Shown here piece after piece: positions 42,423 through 53,039 of a stretch of DNA of 64,000 nt. Origin of the DNA: Acinetobacter colistiniresistens (lineage in GTDB: Bacteria; Pseudomonadota; Gammaproteobacteria; Pseudomonadales; Moraxellaceae); the NCBI RefSeq assembly GCF_024582815.1, contig NZ_CP102099.1, positions 2,604,001 through 2,668,000 on the forward strand, given 5' to 3'. The notes below the pieces were generated by a model. It made no database searches. It worked only from the letters and a program-made list of their open reading frames with translations, and was not told where the DNA came from. The position numbers were made by a program, and so were the translations under genes. Numbering within the stretch: position 1 is the stretch's first letter; every line of letters begins with the position of its first letter.

Positions 42423-43628
42423 ATGGAACATCACATTAATGGCATTGCTTTGCCGAATGAAGCAGGTTTCTTTGGCAACTTTGGTGGGCAGTTTATTCCG
42501 CCTCATTTAAAAGAGGCAATGGATGAAATTAATACGGCGTATGAGGAAATTCGTCATACCGCTGAGTTTCAGGATGAGTTGAATGACTTATTCAAAAACT
42601 ATGTGGGCCGTCCAAGTCCATTGTTCCATGCCAAGCGCTTGTCAGACCAGTTGGGTGGTGCACAGATTTATTTAAAACGTGAAGACTTAAACCATACAGG
42701 CGCACACAAGATCAATCACTGTCTAGGTGAAGCTTTACTTGCCAAGTATATGGGGAAAACTAAAGTCATTGCCGAGACGGGTGCTGGTCAGCATGGCGTA
42801 GCTTTGGCAACGGCTTGTGCATTGGTCGGCATCCCATGTGAAATTCACATGGGGCAAGTGGATATTGAAAAAGAACACCCCAATGTCGTGAAGATGAAAA
42901 TCTTGGGTGCGAAACTTGTTTCAGTCACACAAGGCACAGCAACCTTAAAAGATGCGGTGGATAGCGCCTTTGAAGAATATTTAAAAGATCCTAAAAACTA
43001 TATCTATGCGATTGGTTCTGTGGTTGGGCCACACCCATTTCCCAAGATGGTTCGTGACTTCCAATCGATTATTGGCAATGAGATCAAAACCCAGTCTCAT
43101 GACCGTTTTGGTCAGAATCCAGACTATGTAGTGGCTTGTGTCGGTGGTGGCTCTAACGCGATTGGTGCTTTTACTACATTTTTAAATACGCCAGAAGTTC
43201 AATTAGTTGGCGTAGAACCTGCGGGTCATGGTCTAGATACGGATAAACATTCAGCCACTTTAACCTTAGGTAAGCCTGGACAGATTCATGGTATGGCTTG
43301 CTATGTGCTAGAAGATGATAATGGTGAGCCGTTGCCTGTACATTCGATTGCTTCAGGCTTGGATTATCCGGGTGTTGGGCCACAGCATAGTTTCCTGAAA
43401 GAGCTTGGTCGTGTGCAATATGAAACAGCAACGGATCAGGAATGTTTGGATGCATTTATGACCCTTTCACGGGTAGAAGGGATTGTACCTGCCTTGGAAA
43501 GTTCGCATGCCGTTGCTTGGGCATTACGTGAAGCACCTAAGTTGGGTAAACAGGTAAAGATCGTAGTTAACTTGTCAGGTCGCGGTGATAAAGACTCAGA
43601 TTACGTGGCTGAAAAGCTAGGTTTGTAA
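42423..43628 (+). CDS. trpB: Tryptophan synthase beta chain
   Basis: The 401-residue protein has the PLP lysine in [19 protein letters not shown] near residue 90 and the phosphate loop [10 protein letters not shown] near residue 240. It opens with [12 protein letters not shown], the family signature. It joins indole and serine to tryptophan with TrpA; trpA is not in this window after trpB, and prmB follows instead. Confidence 0.95.
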   Translation: MEHHINGIALPNEAGFFGNFGGQFIPPHLKEAMDEINTAYEEIRHTAEFQDELNDLFKNYVGRPSPLFHAKRLSDQLGGAQIYLKREDLNHTGAHKINHCLGEALLAKYMGKTKVIAETGAGQHGVALATACALVGIPCEIHMGQVDIEKEHPNVVKMKILGAKLVSVTQGTATLKDAVDSAFEEYLKDPKNYIYAIGSVVGPHPFPKMVRDFQSIIGNEIKTQSHDRFGQNPDYVVACVGGGSNAIGAFTTFLNTPEVQLVGVEPAGHGLDTDKHSATLTLGKPGQIHGMACYVLEDDNGEPLPVHSIASGLDYPGVGPQHSFLKELGRVQYETATDQECLDAFMTLSRVEGIVPALESSHAVAWALREAPKLGKQVKIVVNLSGRGDKDSDYVAEKLGL

Positions 43629-43656
43629 GTTCTTATCCAATATCTGGTTTTAATAG

Positions 43657-43686
43657 ACCGCTTCTGGCAGAGAGGCGGTTTTTTTA
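43657..43686 (+). terminator. Terminator after trpB
   Basis: A GACCGC/GCGGTT stem with imperfect inner pairing is followed by a T-tract. Confidence 0.7.
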
Positions 43687-43753
43687 TTGTTAAATCAACC
43701 TGAATCCCGTTAGAATAAAGCGTTTTGCAATTAGCACTTTTGGAGACGCCTAA

Positions 43754-44764
43754 GTGGAGCGACCGACAATCAGCCCTGAACATTTACAAGAAGCGGCTGA
43801 AAACCTAGTAACCATTCGAGATTTTGTTCGTTTTGGGGTAACCGCACTACGTCAATATGACGCGCACTTAGGTCAAGGTACTCAAGATTATTTTGCAGAG
43901 AGTTCTGCATTGGTACTACAAACTCTATCACTTGAATGGAAAGCAGATGCTGAAATTCTGGATGCCAAACTTTTACCAAGCGAAAAAGCAGAATTTCTGA
44001 GCTTGTTAGAACGTCGTATCAATGATCGTATTCCAACTTCATATTTATTGAATTTAGCGTATTTCTTCAATAAGCCATTTTATGTTGATGAGCGCGTCTT
44101 GATTCCGCGTTCACCGATTGCCGAGTTAATCGAACAACGTTTCGCGCCATACTGCCTAGATGAAAATGGCCGTATGTTGGAAGCGTTAAATAACTTGCCT
44201 GAAAATAATAATCCAAAAACACCACAACGTATCTTGGATATGTGCACAGGTTCAGGTTGTATTGCCATTGCTTTGGCTTATGCTTTCCCAGATTCAGAAG
44301 TTGATGCGACTGATATTTCAAAAGAAGCACTGGAAGTGGCTTCAATTAACACTGAGCATCACGACAAACAGTATCAAGTGGCTTTACTTGAATCTGATTT
44401 GTTCTCAAAAATTCCTGCTGAAAACCAGTATGACCTGATCGTCAGTAATCCACCGTATGTGGATGCAGAAGATATGGCGGATTTACCAGAAGAATTCTTA
44501 CATGAGCCTGAGCTTGCACTGGCTGCGGGTCAAGATGGTCTGGACTTAGTTCGTAAAATGTTGGCTCAAGCTGCTGATTATTTAACGGAAGATGGCTTGA
44601 TTGTAATTGAAGTTGGTAATTCTGAATGGGCAATGCGTCAGAACTTCAATACGGTTGACTTCCATTGGCTCACGTTCCAAAAAGGCGGTTCTGGTATTTT
44701 TGCTTTAACTGCTGAACAATGCCGTCGTTATAAAGAAGTCTTTCAGCAATCAGTTCAAAACTAA
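43754..44764 (+). CDS. prmB: 50S ribosomal protein L3 N5-glutamine methyltransferase
   Basis: The 336-residue protein has RIPTSYLLNLAYFFNKPFYVDERVLIPRSPIAELI in the middle, the PrmB signature, then SAM motif ILDMCTGSGCIAIALA and catalytic NPPYV. It methylates Gln150 of ribosomal protein L3 (E. coli numbering). The start is GTG 43754 with TGGAGA before it. aroC follows after 11 bp, a common pairing in this group. Confidence 0.9.
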   Translation: MERPTISPEHLQEAAENLVTIRDFVRFGVTALRQYDAHLGQGTQDYFAESSALVLQTLSLEWKADAEILDAKLLPSEKAEFLSLLERRINDRIPTSYLLNLAYFFNKPFYVDERVLIPRSPIAELIEQRFAPYCLDENGRMLEALNNLPENNNPKTPQRILDMCTGSGCIAIALAYAFPDSEVDATDISKEALEVASINTEHHDKQYQVALLESDLFSKIPAENQYDLIVSNPPYVDAEDMADLPEEFLHEPELALAAGQDGLDLVRKMLAQAADYLTEDGLIVIEVGNSEWAMRQNFNTVDFHWLTFQKGGSGIFALTAEQCRRYKEVFQQSVQN

Positions 44765-44775
44765 GGGGTTAAAGC

Positions 44776-45867
44776 ATGGCTGGGAATAGTATTGGGCAAC
44801 TCTTTCGAGTTACAACCTGTGGCGAGTCACATGGTGCGGGTTTGATGGCGATTGTCGATGGTGTGCCGCCTGGTCTTGAGCTTTGTGAAGCCGATCTGCA
44901 AAAAGATTTAGATCGCCGTAAACCGGGTACATCGAAGTTTGCAACGCAACGTAAAGAGCCAGATCAAGTCGAGATTATCTCAGGTGTTTTTGAGGGTAAA
45001 ACCACAGGAACATCGATTGGTTTATTGATCCGTAACACCGATCAAAAATCCAAAGACTACGGCAATATTGCTCAAACTTTCCGTCCTGGCCATGCAGACT
45101 ATACCTACACCCAAAAATATGGCTTCCGTGACTACCGTGGCGGCGGTCGTTCAAGTGCACGTGAAACTGCGATGCGTGTTGCAGCTGGAGCGATTGCGAA
45201 AAAGTATCTTGCTGAAAAATTTGGTATTGATATTCGTGGACATGTCACACAAATCGGCAATGAAGTTGCTGAAAAACTGGATTGGGCTGAAGTGCCAAAT
45301 AACCCATTTTTCTGTGGTGATGTGGATGCTGTGCCTCGTTTTGAACAATTGGTCACTGCGTTACGTGAGCAAGGAACCAGTTGTGGCGCCAAGCTTGAAA
45401 TCATTGCTGAAAAAGTACCTGTCGGGTGGGGTGAACCCGTATTTGACCGTTTAGATGCCGATATTGCCCATGCTATGATGAGTATCAATGCCGTAAAAGG
45501 TGTGGAAATTGGTGATGGCTTTGCAGTGGCAGGGCAATTTGGTCATGAAACTCGTGATGAACTCACCACGGATGGCTTTCTTGCTAATCACGCTGGTGGC
45601 ATTTTAGGTGGGATTTCAAGTGGTCAAAGCATTCGTGTGGCGATTGCATTAAAACCAACCGCAAGTATAACCACACCAGGTAAAACCATTACGATTGATC
45701 GGGAAAATACGGATGTATTGACCAAAGGTCGTCATGATCCGTGTGTGGGGGTACGCGCAACACCAATTGCTGAAGCGATGTTGGCGATTGTATTGATGGA
45801 TCATTTTTTAAGACATCGCGCACAAAATGCAGATGTAGTTGCACCATTTAAACCAATCGAACCATAA
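44776..45867 (+). CDS. aroC: Chorismate synthase
   Basis: The 363-residue protein has [20 protein letters not shown] at the start, [15 protein letters not shown] near residue 45 and [30 protein letters not shown] near 100, all hallmark AroC. It makes chorismate using reduced FMN. aroG lies 33 kb away. AAGGGGTT before ATG 44776 is a good ribosome site. Confidence 0.95.
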   Translation: MAGNSIGQLFRVTTCGESHGAGLMAIVDGVPPGLELCEADLQKDLDRRKPGTSKFATQRKEPDQVEIISGVFEGKTTGTSIGLLIRNTDQKSKDYGNIAQTFRPGHADYTYTQKYGFRDYRGGGRSSARETAMRVAAGAIAKKYLAEKFGIDIRGHVTQIGNEVAEKLDWAEVPNNPFFCGDVDAVPRFEQLVTALREQGTSCGAKLEIIAEKVPVGWGEPVFDRLDADIAHAMMSINAVKGVEIGDGFAVAGQFGHETRDELTTDGFLANHAGGILGGISSGQSIRVAIALKPTASITTPGKTITIDRENTDVLTKGRHDPCVGVRATPIAEAMLAIVLMDHFLRHRAQNADVVAPFKPIEP

Positions 45868-45877
45868 TAAAAATATT

Positions 45878-45911
45878 AAGCCGCACATATAATTTATTAT
45901 ATCTGCGGCTT
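45878..45911 (-). terminator. Hairpin between convergent aroC and GGDEF genes
   Basis: AAGCCGCA and TGCGGCTT arms, a C-C mismatch and a 7-bp inner AT stem form a long hairpin. On the minus strand it is followed by a T-rich stretch, so it ends the diguanylate cyclase gene; it may also serve aroC. Confidence 0.7.
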
Positions 45912-45974
45912 GCATCACATTTTAAAACACTTTAATTAAATTAGTTTAATATTCATTTAATCATGATGAATGAA

Positions 45975-47204
45975 TTATAATGCTTCAGAAATCATATTAT
46001 CTGATGTCGCAATATGATACTGATTTCGACCATTACTTTTGGCGATATATAATGCATGATCGGCTTGTGCAACAAACTCAGAAAGACTATCTCCAACACT
46101 TGGAATCATGGTCGCGACGCCTACGCTAATAGTCACGTGTTTAGAGACGTTGCTGCGTGGATGTAAAATGCCAATATTACGCACTAACTCCATTAGCCTT
46201 TGGACTTGAATAAGCGCTTGGCCACGGTCAGTCATGGAAAATACCAAGAGAAACTCTTCCCCGCCATAACGTGCCGCAAGATCGCCACTACGTGAGGCAA
46301 TAGAGCCAAGCATGATTGCGATTCGACGTAGGCATTGATCACCTTGAATATGTCCTAACGTATCGTTGTACAGCTTAAAGAAATCGATATCAATCATCAT
46401 AATGGTAATGGGCATCTCATGACGTGTTGCACGTTTCCATTCATTCTCAAGTACTTCATCCAGATAACGCCGGTTAGCGAGCCCAGTTAAAGCATCCTGT
46501 TGTGAAAGAATGGAGAGCTGTTGTGCTTGGCGCATCAGTTCCAGCCGATTGAGTTCGATCATGCAGTTTTGCAAATAATTTTCACGATGCTGACGATCCG
46601 TGGCATAGGCCAATGCCATACCTAGAAAACTACTAAAAGTATAAGTACGGTTCAAGAAGGTCCAATCAATCGCTCCACTGAACCATGTAATGGCTGCGAT
46701 ACCAATCAAACCACCCACCCAGCCAGCAATGATTGCAGTATAGAAGCGCATCCCGACAAACCCGTAGATAATCACTACGGCATACATCATGGCAGCATGG
46801 AACAGGACATTATTTTGCCCTTGTTCCAAGACGTTAATGATGGTGAACGAGATTGCTACAGCACCTGTTGAGCCAATACACACATAATGATCAAACCATT
46901 TGTTCATCATGGGGAGGAATGATAACAGCCATGCAAATGTGATGATCACACCCACCCAGCCATAGGTTGCCATCCAGGTAATGCGTAAGTCTGTAGGCAA
47001 AACCTGATAGATACCGAAGCTTAGAAATAGATATAAACCTAAAATGATAGGGGCGCGATAGCGGAACTCATGTGCAGCCTCATTTCTATACTGATCTCGA
47101 TAGATCACTTCTAATTCTTTAGGAAACCAAACTAAATTTAGCCCGCGAGAAATTAACAAGTCGATTTGTTCTTGTCCCAAAATATTGGAAGCTTTCAACT
47201 TCAT
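45975..47204 (-). CDS. Membrane diguanylate cyclase
   Basis: The 409-residue protein has about six hydrophobic helices (about residues 45-200) followed by a coiled stretch and a GGDEF domain. The active-site loop is GGEEF in ARYGGEEFLLVF. An RxxD inhibitory site (RSGD) sits five residues before it, so product feedback is expected. It makes cyclic di-GMP. ATG 47204 with GGTGAGAG upstream is chosen. The sensor part has no named motif I can point to, so the signal is unknown. Confidence 0.87.
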   Translation of the reverse strand: MKLKASNILGQEQIDLLISRGLNLVWFPKELEVIYRDQYRNEAAHEFRYRAPIILGLYLFLSFGIYQVLPTDLRITWMATYGWVGVIITFAWLLSFLPMMNKWFDHYVCIGSTGAVAISFTIINVLEQGQNNVLFHAAMMYAVVIIYGFVGMRFYTAIIAGWVGGLIGIAAITWFSGAIDWTFLNRTYTFSSFLGMALAYATDRQHRENYLQNCMIELNRLELMRQAQQLSILSQQDALTGLANRRYLDEVLENEWKRATRHEMPITIMMIDIDFFKLYNDTLGHIQGDQCLRRIAIMLGSIASRSGDLAARYGGEEFLLVFSMTDRGQALIQVQRLMELVRNIGILHPRSNVSKHVTISVGVATMIPSVGDSLSEFVAQADHALYIAKSNGRNQYHIATSDNMISEAL

Positions 47205-47496
47205 CTTATCTCTCACCACTCCCAAAATGTTGTTATAAATGTCAAAATAGGGATTATTTTTTAATACGTTACACTGATTTAAATAAAATGTGTATTAGAT
47301 TATAAAAAATATTAATTTTTATATAAGGGTCATTGCCTAATATAATGATTCAAGTTTAAATTAGATTCAAGAAATAAAACTGTTACAAACTAAATCACAA
47401 ACGATTGTATCTTTGCTGTATTAGGATACAATTTATAAAAAAGCAGCAATCATAGAATATGATTGGGTTAAGTCATACGAAATAGGATGCATCGCA
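47205..47496. promoter_or_regulatory. Divergent intergenic region with an 8-bp dyad
   Basis: The region between the diguanylate cyclase and TenA-like genes is AT-rich. ATTGTATC (47404-47411) and GATACAAT (47425-47432) form a perfect dyad with 13-bp spacing, a possible operator. No gene is supported. Confidence 0.45.
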
Positions 47497-48273
47497 ATGA
47501 CTGCTATGAATCAATATGGAACAAAATTAGAAATTACACCTCATTCGGGTTGGGCTCAACGATTTTGGGATGAATTATTACCTTCAAAGGAACGGGTAAG
47601 CAAACATCCTTTATTCTTAGACATGGCGAATGGTTCTTTAAGCCTTGAATGTTTTCGTTCGGCCTTATTGAATTTTTATCCTTTGGTCGCACATTTCCCT
47701 TCCTATATGGCAGGGTCTTTAGCGAAAGCAACCGCTTTTTCATTGGATGGTGTAACCGAGACCCGAGACTGGTTAATTCAAAATATCAAGGTTGAAGAGC
47801 GACATTTAAGCTGGTATCAGGACTGGGCGGGAGGCTTTGGCCTGACAGTTGAAATGCTAAATAATGTGAAGCCACCTGTGGCCATGAATGCAGTCAACCA
47901 CTTTTTATGGGACGTTAATTTTCGGGGAAGTTTGGCCGAAGGCATTGCAGCCACGAATCTTGCGATTGAGTGGGCCACAGGAGACTGGACGATTCAGGTC
48001 TATAAAGGGATTCAAGCCTATACGCAACATCCTGAAGTAAACATCAATAAGCGGTCTTTAGCCTGGTTAAGAGCACATGCGCATTATGATGATCTGCATC
48101 CTTATGAAGCGATGGAGCTGATTAAACGTTTGTGTGATAAAGACCCTGAGCAGCAAAGAAAAGCTTTCTTAGCCGCAAAAGAAGGCTTGGAATATTATGA
48201 ACTTGCCTTGGATGAATGCTATAAATTGCAGCATAAGAGTTTAGATTTCGAACCATGTTTTGCAGAAAAATGA
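47497..48273 (+). CDS. TenA/PqqC-like iron-containing redox enzyme family protein
   Basis: The 258-residue, all-helical protein has the FYPLVAHFPSYMAG and VEERHLSWYQDW segments and HAHYDDLHPYEAMEL near residue 192. This is the heme-oxygenase-like fold of TenA/PqqC and HDO proteins. The Glu/His set (E99, H102 and HxxxD..H) could bind a di-iron centre. The reaction is unknown. It is often mis-annotated as a transcription factor. ATG 47497 or 47506 could be the start. Confidence 0.78.
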   Translation: MTAMNQYGTKLEITPHSGWAQRFWDELLPSKERVSKHPLFLDMANGSLSLECFRSALLNFYPLVAHFPSYMAGSLAKATAFSLDGVTETRDWLIQNIKVEERHLSWYQDWAGGFGLTVEMLNNVKPPVAMNAVNHFLWDVNFRGSLAEGIAATNLAIEWATGDWTIQVYKGIQAYTQHPEVNINKRSLAWLRAHAHYDDLHPYEAMELIKRLCDKDPEQQRKAFLAAKEGLEYYELALDECYKLQHKSLDFEPCFAEK

Positions 48274-48476
48274 TCTAAAAAGTTGATCAAGAAAAGGTTT
48301 TTGGTCAACTAAATTTAAAAAAAATTATAACAGTAGCTTTAATTCGCCTGAGATGGCAGCGGCAGCTAATTTTTACATTAATCAAACATTTGGAGTGTAG
48401 TGTGCTTACATTTAAGCTTAAATTAACACTAAAAGAATATTTATAGTAGAACAAAATAAGAAGCACAGATACTTCT

Positions 48477-49868
48477 ATGAATGAGACTTTAGAGCCAAAC
48501 AAAATTACAAAAAATAGCCCAAAAACCAAGATGCTTATTAGCTATATCATCTTGTTTATTATTTTATTTTTTGTTGGGTGGGGGATTTGGCACCTGACTC
48601 ATAAATCAGTTACATCCGCTGCAGAATCAACACACGGAAAAAGTGGAAAAAATAGAGGCGCGGGAGCAAATGGGGGTGCAATAGTTGTCGGTGTTACTAA
48701 AGTCCGCCAACAACAGGTACAACAAACAGTTCAGGCATTGGGAACGGTGACCTCGACCAATACAGTGGTGGTACATCCACTGATCAATGGCACATTGATG
48801 CAAGTCTATTTTAAAGAAGGCAGTCTTGTACAGAAAGGCCAGTTGTTAGCCTTGATTGATGATCGGGCACCCAAAGCAACGCTATTGCAAGCACAAGGGC
48901 AGTTACTCAAAGATCAGGCCTTATTGACCAATGCTAAACTGGATATGCAGCGTTACGCGCAATTGTGGCAACAAGATTCGATTGCAAAGCAGCAATACGA
49001 CACACAAATTTCTTTGGTTAAACAATATGAGGGCGTTGTCAAAACTGATCAAGCAGCCGTTGCGAATGCTCAGCTCCAACTGAGTTATACACGCGTTGTT
49101 TCCCCTGTAGATGGACGAATCGGTTTAAGACAGGTAGATGTTGGCAATATGGTCAATACCTCGGATGCGAATGGTATTGCCAATATTACCCAGCTTAAAA
49201 ACATCTCAGTGGTGTTTGCCGTGCCTGAACAATATCTAACCCAACTGATGCAGATTATGGATAATCCAGAACAGCATGTCGGAGTACAGGCTTGGGATCG
49301 TCAAAATACCCAAAAACTTGCTGATGGTCAGTTGGTTGCCCTTGATAATCAGGTCAATATCAATACTGGAACGATCAATATCAAAGCCAGTTTTGATAAT
49401 CAGAATCAACATTTATTTCCAAACCAGTTTGTGAATGTTCGCATGAGTTTAGGCAATATTCCCAATGCAATCATTGTTCCGACAGTCGCTTTACAACTTG
49501 GTGCCAAAGGGTCTTTTGTCTATAAGGTTAATCCAGACCAAACGGTCAGTGCCGTAACGGTCCAGACTGGAGCGGTTGTAGATGACAATACGGTTATTAC
49601 TGGTGGAACATTAAATGCCAATGATCTTGTCGTAACTGATGGAGTGGACAAGCTGAAGGATGGCGCAAAAATTAGTGTTGCCAATACGGTTGATCAAGGT
49701 AAAAGTATTCATTCATCAATTGGGAATGGGCAGCGGCACAATCCAGTAGCACAGGAAGCTACAGCTGAAACCAGTAACAATCCCGAAAGATCAAAACAAT
49801 GGCAACACCACAGTAGTGGACAAGGAAACATGGTCATGACACCACCTTCTGCCCAAACTGCGCAGTAA
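48477..49868 (+). CDS. mdtA: RND efflux periplasmic adaptor (MdtA/MuxA type)
   Basis: The 463-residue protein has an N-terminal membrane segment (about residues 20-40), biotinyl-lipoyl and alpha-hairpin parts (TVVVHPLINGTLMQVYFKEGSLVQKGQLLALID, then the coiled region to about 200) and a beta-barrel region. A disordered Gln/His/Ser tail from about residue 405 is unusual. It links two RND pumps to the outer-membrane channel. It is the first gene of a four-gene operon. Confidence 0.9.
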   Translation: MNETLEPNKITKNSPKTKMLISYIILFIILFFVGWGIWHLTHKSVTSAAESTHGKSGKNRGAGANGGAIVVGVTKVRQQQVQQTVQALGTVTSTNTVVVHPLINGTLMQVYFKEGSLVQKGQLLALIDDRAPKATLLQAQGQLLKDQALLTNAKLDMQRYAQLWQQDSIAKQQYDTQISLVKQYEGVVKTDQAAVANAQLQLSYTRVVSPVDGRIGLRQVDVGNMVNTSDANGIANITQLKNISVVFAVPEQYLTQLMQIMDNPEQHVGVQAWDRQNTQKLADGQLVALDNQVNINTGTINIKASFDNQNQHLFPNQFVNVRMSLGNIPNAIIVPTVALQLGAKGSFVYKVNPDQTVSAVTVQTGAVVDDNTVITGGTLNANDLVVTDGVDKLKDGAKISVANTVDQGKSIHSSIGNGQRHNPVAQEATAETSNNPERSKQWQHHSSGQGNMVMTPPSAQTAQ

Positions 49869-49877
49869 GGAGTGTTC

Positions 49878-52800
49878 ATGAATCCTTCTCGTTTATTTAT
49901 TCAGCGACCTGTAGCGACTACACTGGTCATGGTCGCAATTTTTTTGTGTGGATTGGTATCGTGGAAGTTTTTACCTGTCGCTTCTTTGCCTGAAGTTGAT
50001 TATCCAACCATCCAGGTGACGACGCTATATCCTGGCGCTAGCCCTGATGTAATTGCCTCAACCATTACCGCACCACTCGAACGTCAATTTGGACAGATGC
50101 CTGGTCTAAGCCAAATGTCGTCCACCAGTTCTAATGGTGCATCGGTCATTACACTACAATTTAATCTCAATTTAGCTTTGGATGTTGCTGAACAGGAAGT
50201 ACAGGCAGCAATCAACGCCTCGAATAATTTATTACCTTCTGATTTACTCACACCACCAACCTATAGCAAGGTAAATCCTGCTGATAAGCCGATTATGACT
50301 ATCGCAATCAGTTCCAAGGAAATGCCGATTACCAAGCTGGAAGATTTGGTCGATACCCGTTTAGCCCAGCAGCTTTCTCAAGTGAGTGGGGTTGGGTTGA
50401 TTAGTGTGAGTGGAGGACAACGCCCCGCAGTCCGGTTAGAGGTAAACTCAGCCGCGTTGGCGAATATGGGCTTAACCTTGGAAGATGTTCGCACCGCAGT
50501 TACTGCTGCGAATGTGAATCAGGCAAAGGGCACGATTAGCGGCTCAGTACAGTCATCAACGATTGATGGGAATGACCAGTTACATACGGTGGATGACTAT
50601 AAAAATCTGATTATTGCCTATAAAAATGGCGCACCGATTCGAATGTCTGATATTGCGTCAACCCTAGATTCAGCTGAGAATGTTCGCTTGGCGGCCTGGG
50701 TCGGACATAATAACAATGATGCGCCAACGCAGACCCCTGCAATTATTATCAATGTACAACGTCAACCGAATGCCAATGTGATTCAGGTGGCAAATCAGAT
50801 TAAACAAATTTTGCCACAACTACAAAGCAGTTTTCCGCAATCGGCCAAAGTAGAAATCTTAAATGACAGTACCACCACAATTCAGGCTTCTCTTCAGGAT
50901 GTCGAGTTTGAACTGATATTGGCAATGGTATTGGTCATCATTGTGGTGCTTTTATTTTTACGCAGTATTCGTGCAACTTTTATTCCCGCAGTTGCATTAC
51001 CGCTCTCTTTGGTTGGCACCTTTGCTGTCATGTATTTAGTTGGATTTTCAGTCGATAATTTAAGTTTGATGGCACTTACGATTGCAACAGGTTTTGTGAT
51101 TGACGATGCGATCGTGATGATCGAAAACATTTCCCGTTATATTGAACAGGGCGAGCCCCCAATGCAGGCCGCATTAAAAGGCTCGGAACAAATTGGTTTT
51201 ACCATTATTTCCCTGACAATTTCGTTGATTGCAGTATTGATTCCATTGCTATTCATGGGCGACGTGGTCGGACGTTTATTCCGAGAATTTGCCGTTACCT
51301 TGGCCGTCTCTATTTTAATCTCTGCTTTTATTTCGCTGACTTTGACTCCGATGCTGTCTTCAAGGCTGCTCAAGCATATTCCAGAGACAGAGCAAGGACG
51401 TTTTTATCATGCGATGGGAGGTTTTTTTGACAAACTGATAGGAATGTACTCCACTGCATTACGATGGGTACTGGCACGTCAGGGATTATTCTTGGTGGTG
51501 ACGATTGCCACTTTTGTGTTTACCGTAATGTTGTATGTTTTTATCCCCAAAGGTTTTTTCCCAGTACAAGATACAGGACAGATTATTGCCACGACAGAGG
51601 CTGACCAAACCATTTCCTTTCAAGCGATGAGTGTTAAGCAGCAGGAAGCCGCAAAAATCATCTTGCATGATCCCGCAGTGCAAAGTATTTCTTCATTTAT
51701 TGGCATTGATGGAACCAATAGCGCTTTAAATACAGGTCGTATCTTGATTAATTTGAAAGATAAATCCGCACGACCAGATATTCAGACCGTGATGAGCGAT
51801 TTACAACAACGTTTAAATCAGGCTCAAGGCATGACGGTCTACTTACAGCCTGCACAGGATCTGACCATTGACGCGAGGCAAAGTCGTACTCAATATCAAT
51901 TTACCTTGCAATCGACCAGTACCAGTGACTTAGCGACATGGGTACCGAAATTGATGCATGCATTGGCACAGCGTCCCGAACTTAAGAATCTGGCCAGTGA
52001 CTGGCAAGATAAAGGTTTGCAGGTTTATGTTGATATTAATCGAGATGCTGCTGCGCAGTATGGGGTGACTACGGCGGGTATCGACAACATTCTTTATAAT
52101 GCATTTGGACAACGGTTAATTAGCACGATTTTCACCCAAACCAATCAATATCATGTGGTGCTTGGGTTATCTGGGCAAGATCAGGATGGGTTACAGGCAT
52201 TACAGGATTTGTATATCCCTTCAAGTAATGGTGCACCTGTGCGTTTAAGCAATATTGCAACGATCCAGCCAAGAAGTACTTTGCTACAGGTCAATCATCT
52301 CGGGCAATTTCCAACAGCAACGGTTTCCTTTGACACTGCTACAGGTGTTTCTTTACAGCAAGCTGTTCAAGCGGTGAAAGATACCGAACAGCAGTTGCAG
52401 TTACCAAGCACCATGATGACTCAATTTCAGGGGGCAGCTTTAGCCTTCCAAGCTTCTTTGAGCAATACCGTTTGGTTAATTATTGCAGCGATTGTCGTGA
52501 TGTACATCATCTTGGGCGTTCTCTATGAAAGCTTCATTCATCCACTCACCATCTTATCTACCTTACCCTCTGCAGGGATTGGTGCATTGTTAGCATTGGT
52601 ACTTTCCAATAATGATCTTAACATTATTGCCATTATTGGGATTGTATTGCTTATCGGTATCGTCAAGAAAAATGCCATCATGATGATTGACTTTGCCTTG
52701 GAAGCAGAACGGCATCAAGGCTTGACCCCCATTGAATCAATTTATCAGGCCTGCTTATTGCGTTTTAGACCGATTTTGATGACTACCATGGCGGCTTTAT

Positions 52801-53039
52801 TGGGTGCAGTCCCTTTGGTGATTGGTAGTGGCATGGGCGCAGAACTACGTCATCCGCTCGGGATTACCATGATCGGAGGCCTGATTCTCAGTCAGTTACT
52901 CACTTTATTTACCACGCCAGTGGTGTATTTAGCCTTTGATCATCTGGCACAACGAATAAAGGGGGATCATCGACCAGATAAGCATGCCAGTGAGTTACCA
53001 CCTTATGAACACTTTAAGCCACAGGTGGATGACGTATGA
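49878..53039 (+). CDS. mdtB: RND efflux pump subunit (MdtB/MuxB type)
   Basis: The 1053-residue protein has the RND layout: [23 protein letters not shown] at the start, 12 helices and two large periplasmic loops. Helix 4 has the proton-relay acid pair in [18 protein letters not shown] (near residue 405). A heteromeric pump with the next gene is expected. AAGGAG lies 5 bp before ATG 49878, which is preferred to GTG 49872. It overlaps the next start by 4 bp. Confidence 0.93.
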   Translation: MNPSRLFIQRPVATTLVMVAIFLCGLVSWKFLPVASLPEVDYPTIQVTTLYPGASPDVIASTITAPLERQFGQMPGLSQMSSTSSNGASVITLQFNLNLALDVAEQEVQAAINASNNLLPSDLLTPPTYSKVNPADKPIMTIAISSKEMPITKLEDLVDTRLAQQLSQVSGVGLISVSGGQRPAVRLEVNSAALANMGLTLEDVRTAVTAANVNQAKGTISGSVQSSTIDGNDQLHTVDDYKNLIIAYKNGAPIRMSDIASTLDSAENVRLAAWVGHNNNDAPTQTPAIIINVQRQPNANVIQVANQIKQILPQLQSSFPQSAKVEILNDSTTTIQASLQDVEFELILAMVLVIIVVLLFLRSIRATFIPAVALPLSLVGTFAVMYLVGFSVDNLSLMALTIATGFVIDDAIVMIENISRYIEQGEPPMQAALKGSEQIGFTIISLTISLIAVLIPLLFMGDVVGRLFREFAVTLAVSILISAFISLTLTPMLSSRLLKHIPETEQGRFYHAMGGFFDKLIGMYSTALRWVLARQGLFLVVTIATFVFTVMLYVFIPKGFFPVQDTGQIIATTEADQTISFQAMSVKQQEAAKIILHDPAVQSISSFIGIDGTNSALNTGRILINLKDKSARPDIQTVMSDLQQRLNQAQGMTVYLQPAQDLTIDARQSRTQYQFTLQSTSTSDLATWVPKLMHALAQRPELKNLASDWQDKGLQVYVDINRDAAAQYGVTTAGIDNILYNAFGQRLISTIFTQTNQYHVVLGLSGQDQDGLQALQDLYIPSSNGAPVRLSNIATIQPRSTLLQVNHLGQFPTATVSFDTATGVSLQQAVQAVKDTEQQLQLPSTMMTQFQGAALAFQASLSNTVWLIIAAIVVMYIILGVLYESFIHPLTILSTLPSAGIGALLALVLSNNDLNIIAIIGIVLLIGIVKKNAIMMIDFALEAERHQGLTPIESIYQACLLRFRPILMTTMAALLGAVPLVIGSGMGAELRHPLGITMIGGLILSQLLTLFTTPVVYLAFDHLAQRIKGDHRPDKHASELPPYEHFKPQVDDV

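Noticed and set aside
47497..48273. Transcriptional regulator (TenA annotation)
   Set aside because: The sequence is an all-helical heme-oxygenase-like enzyme fold with no DNA-binding motif.
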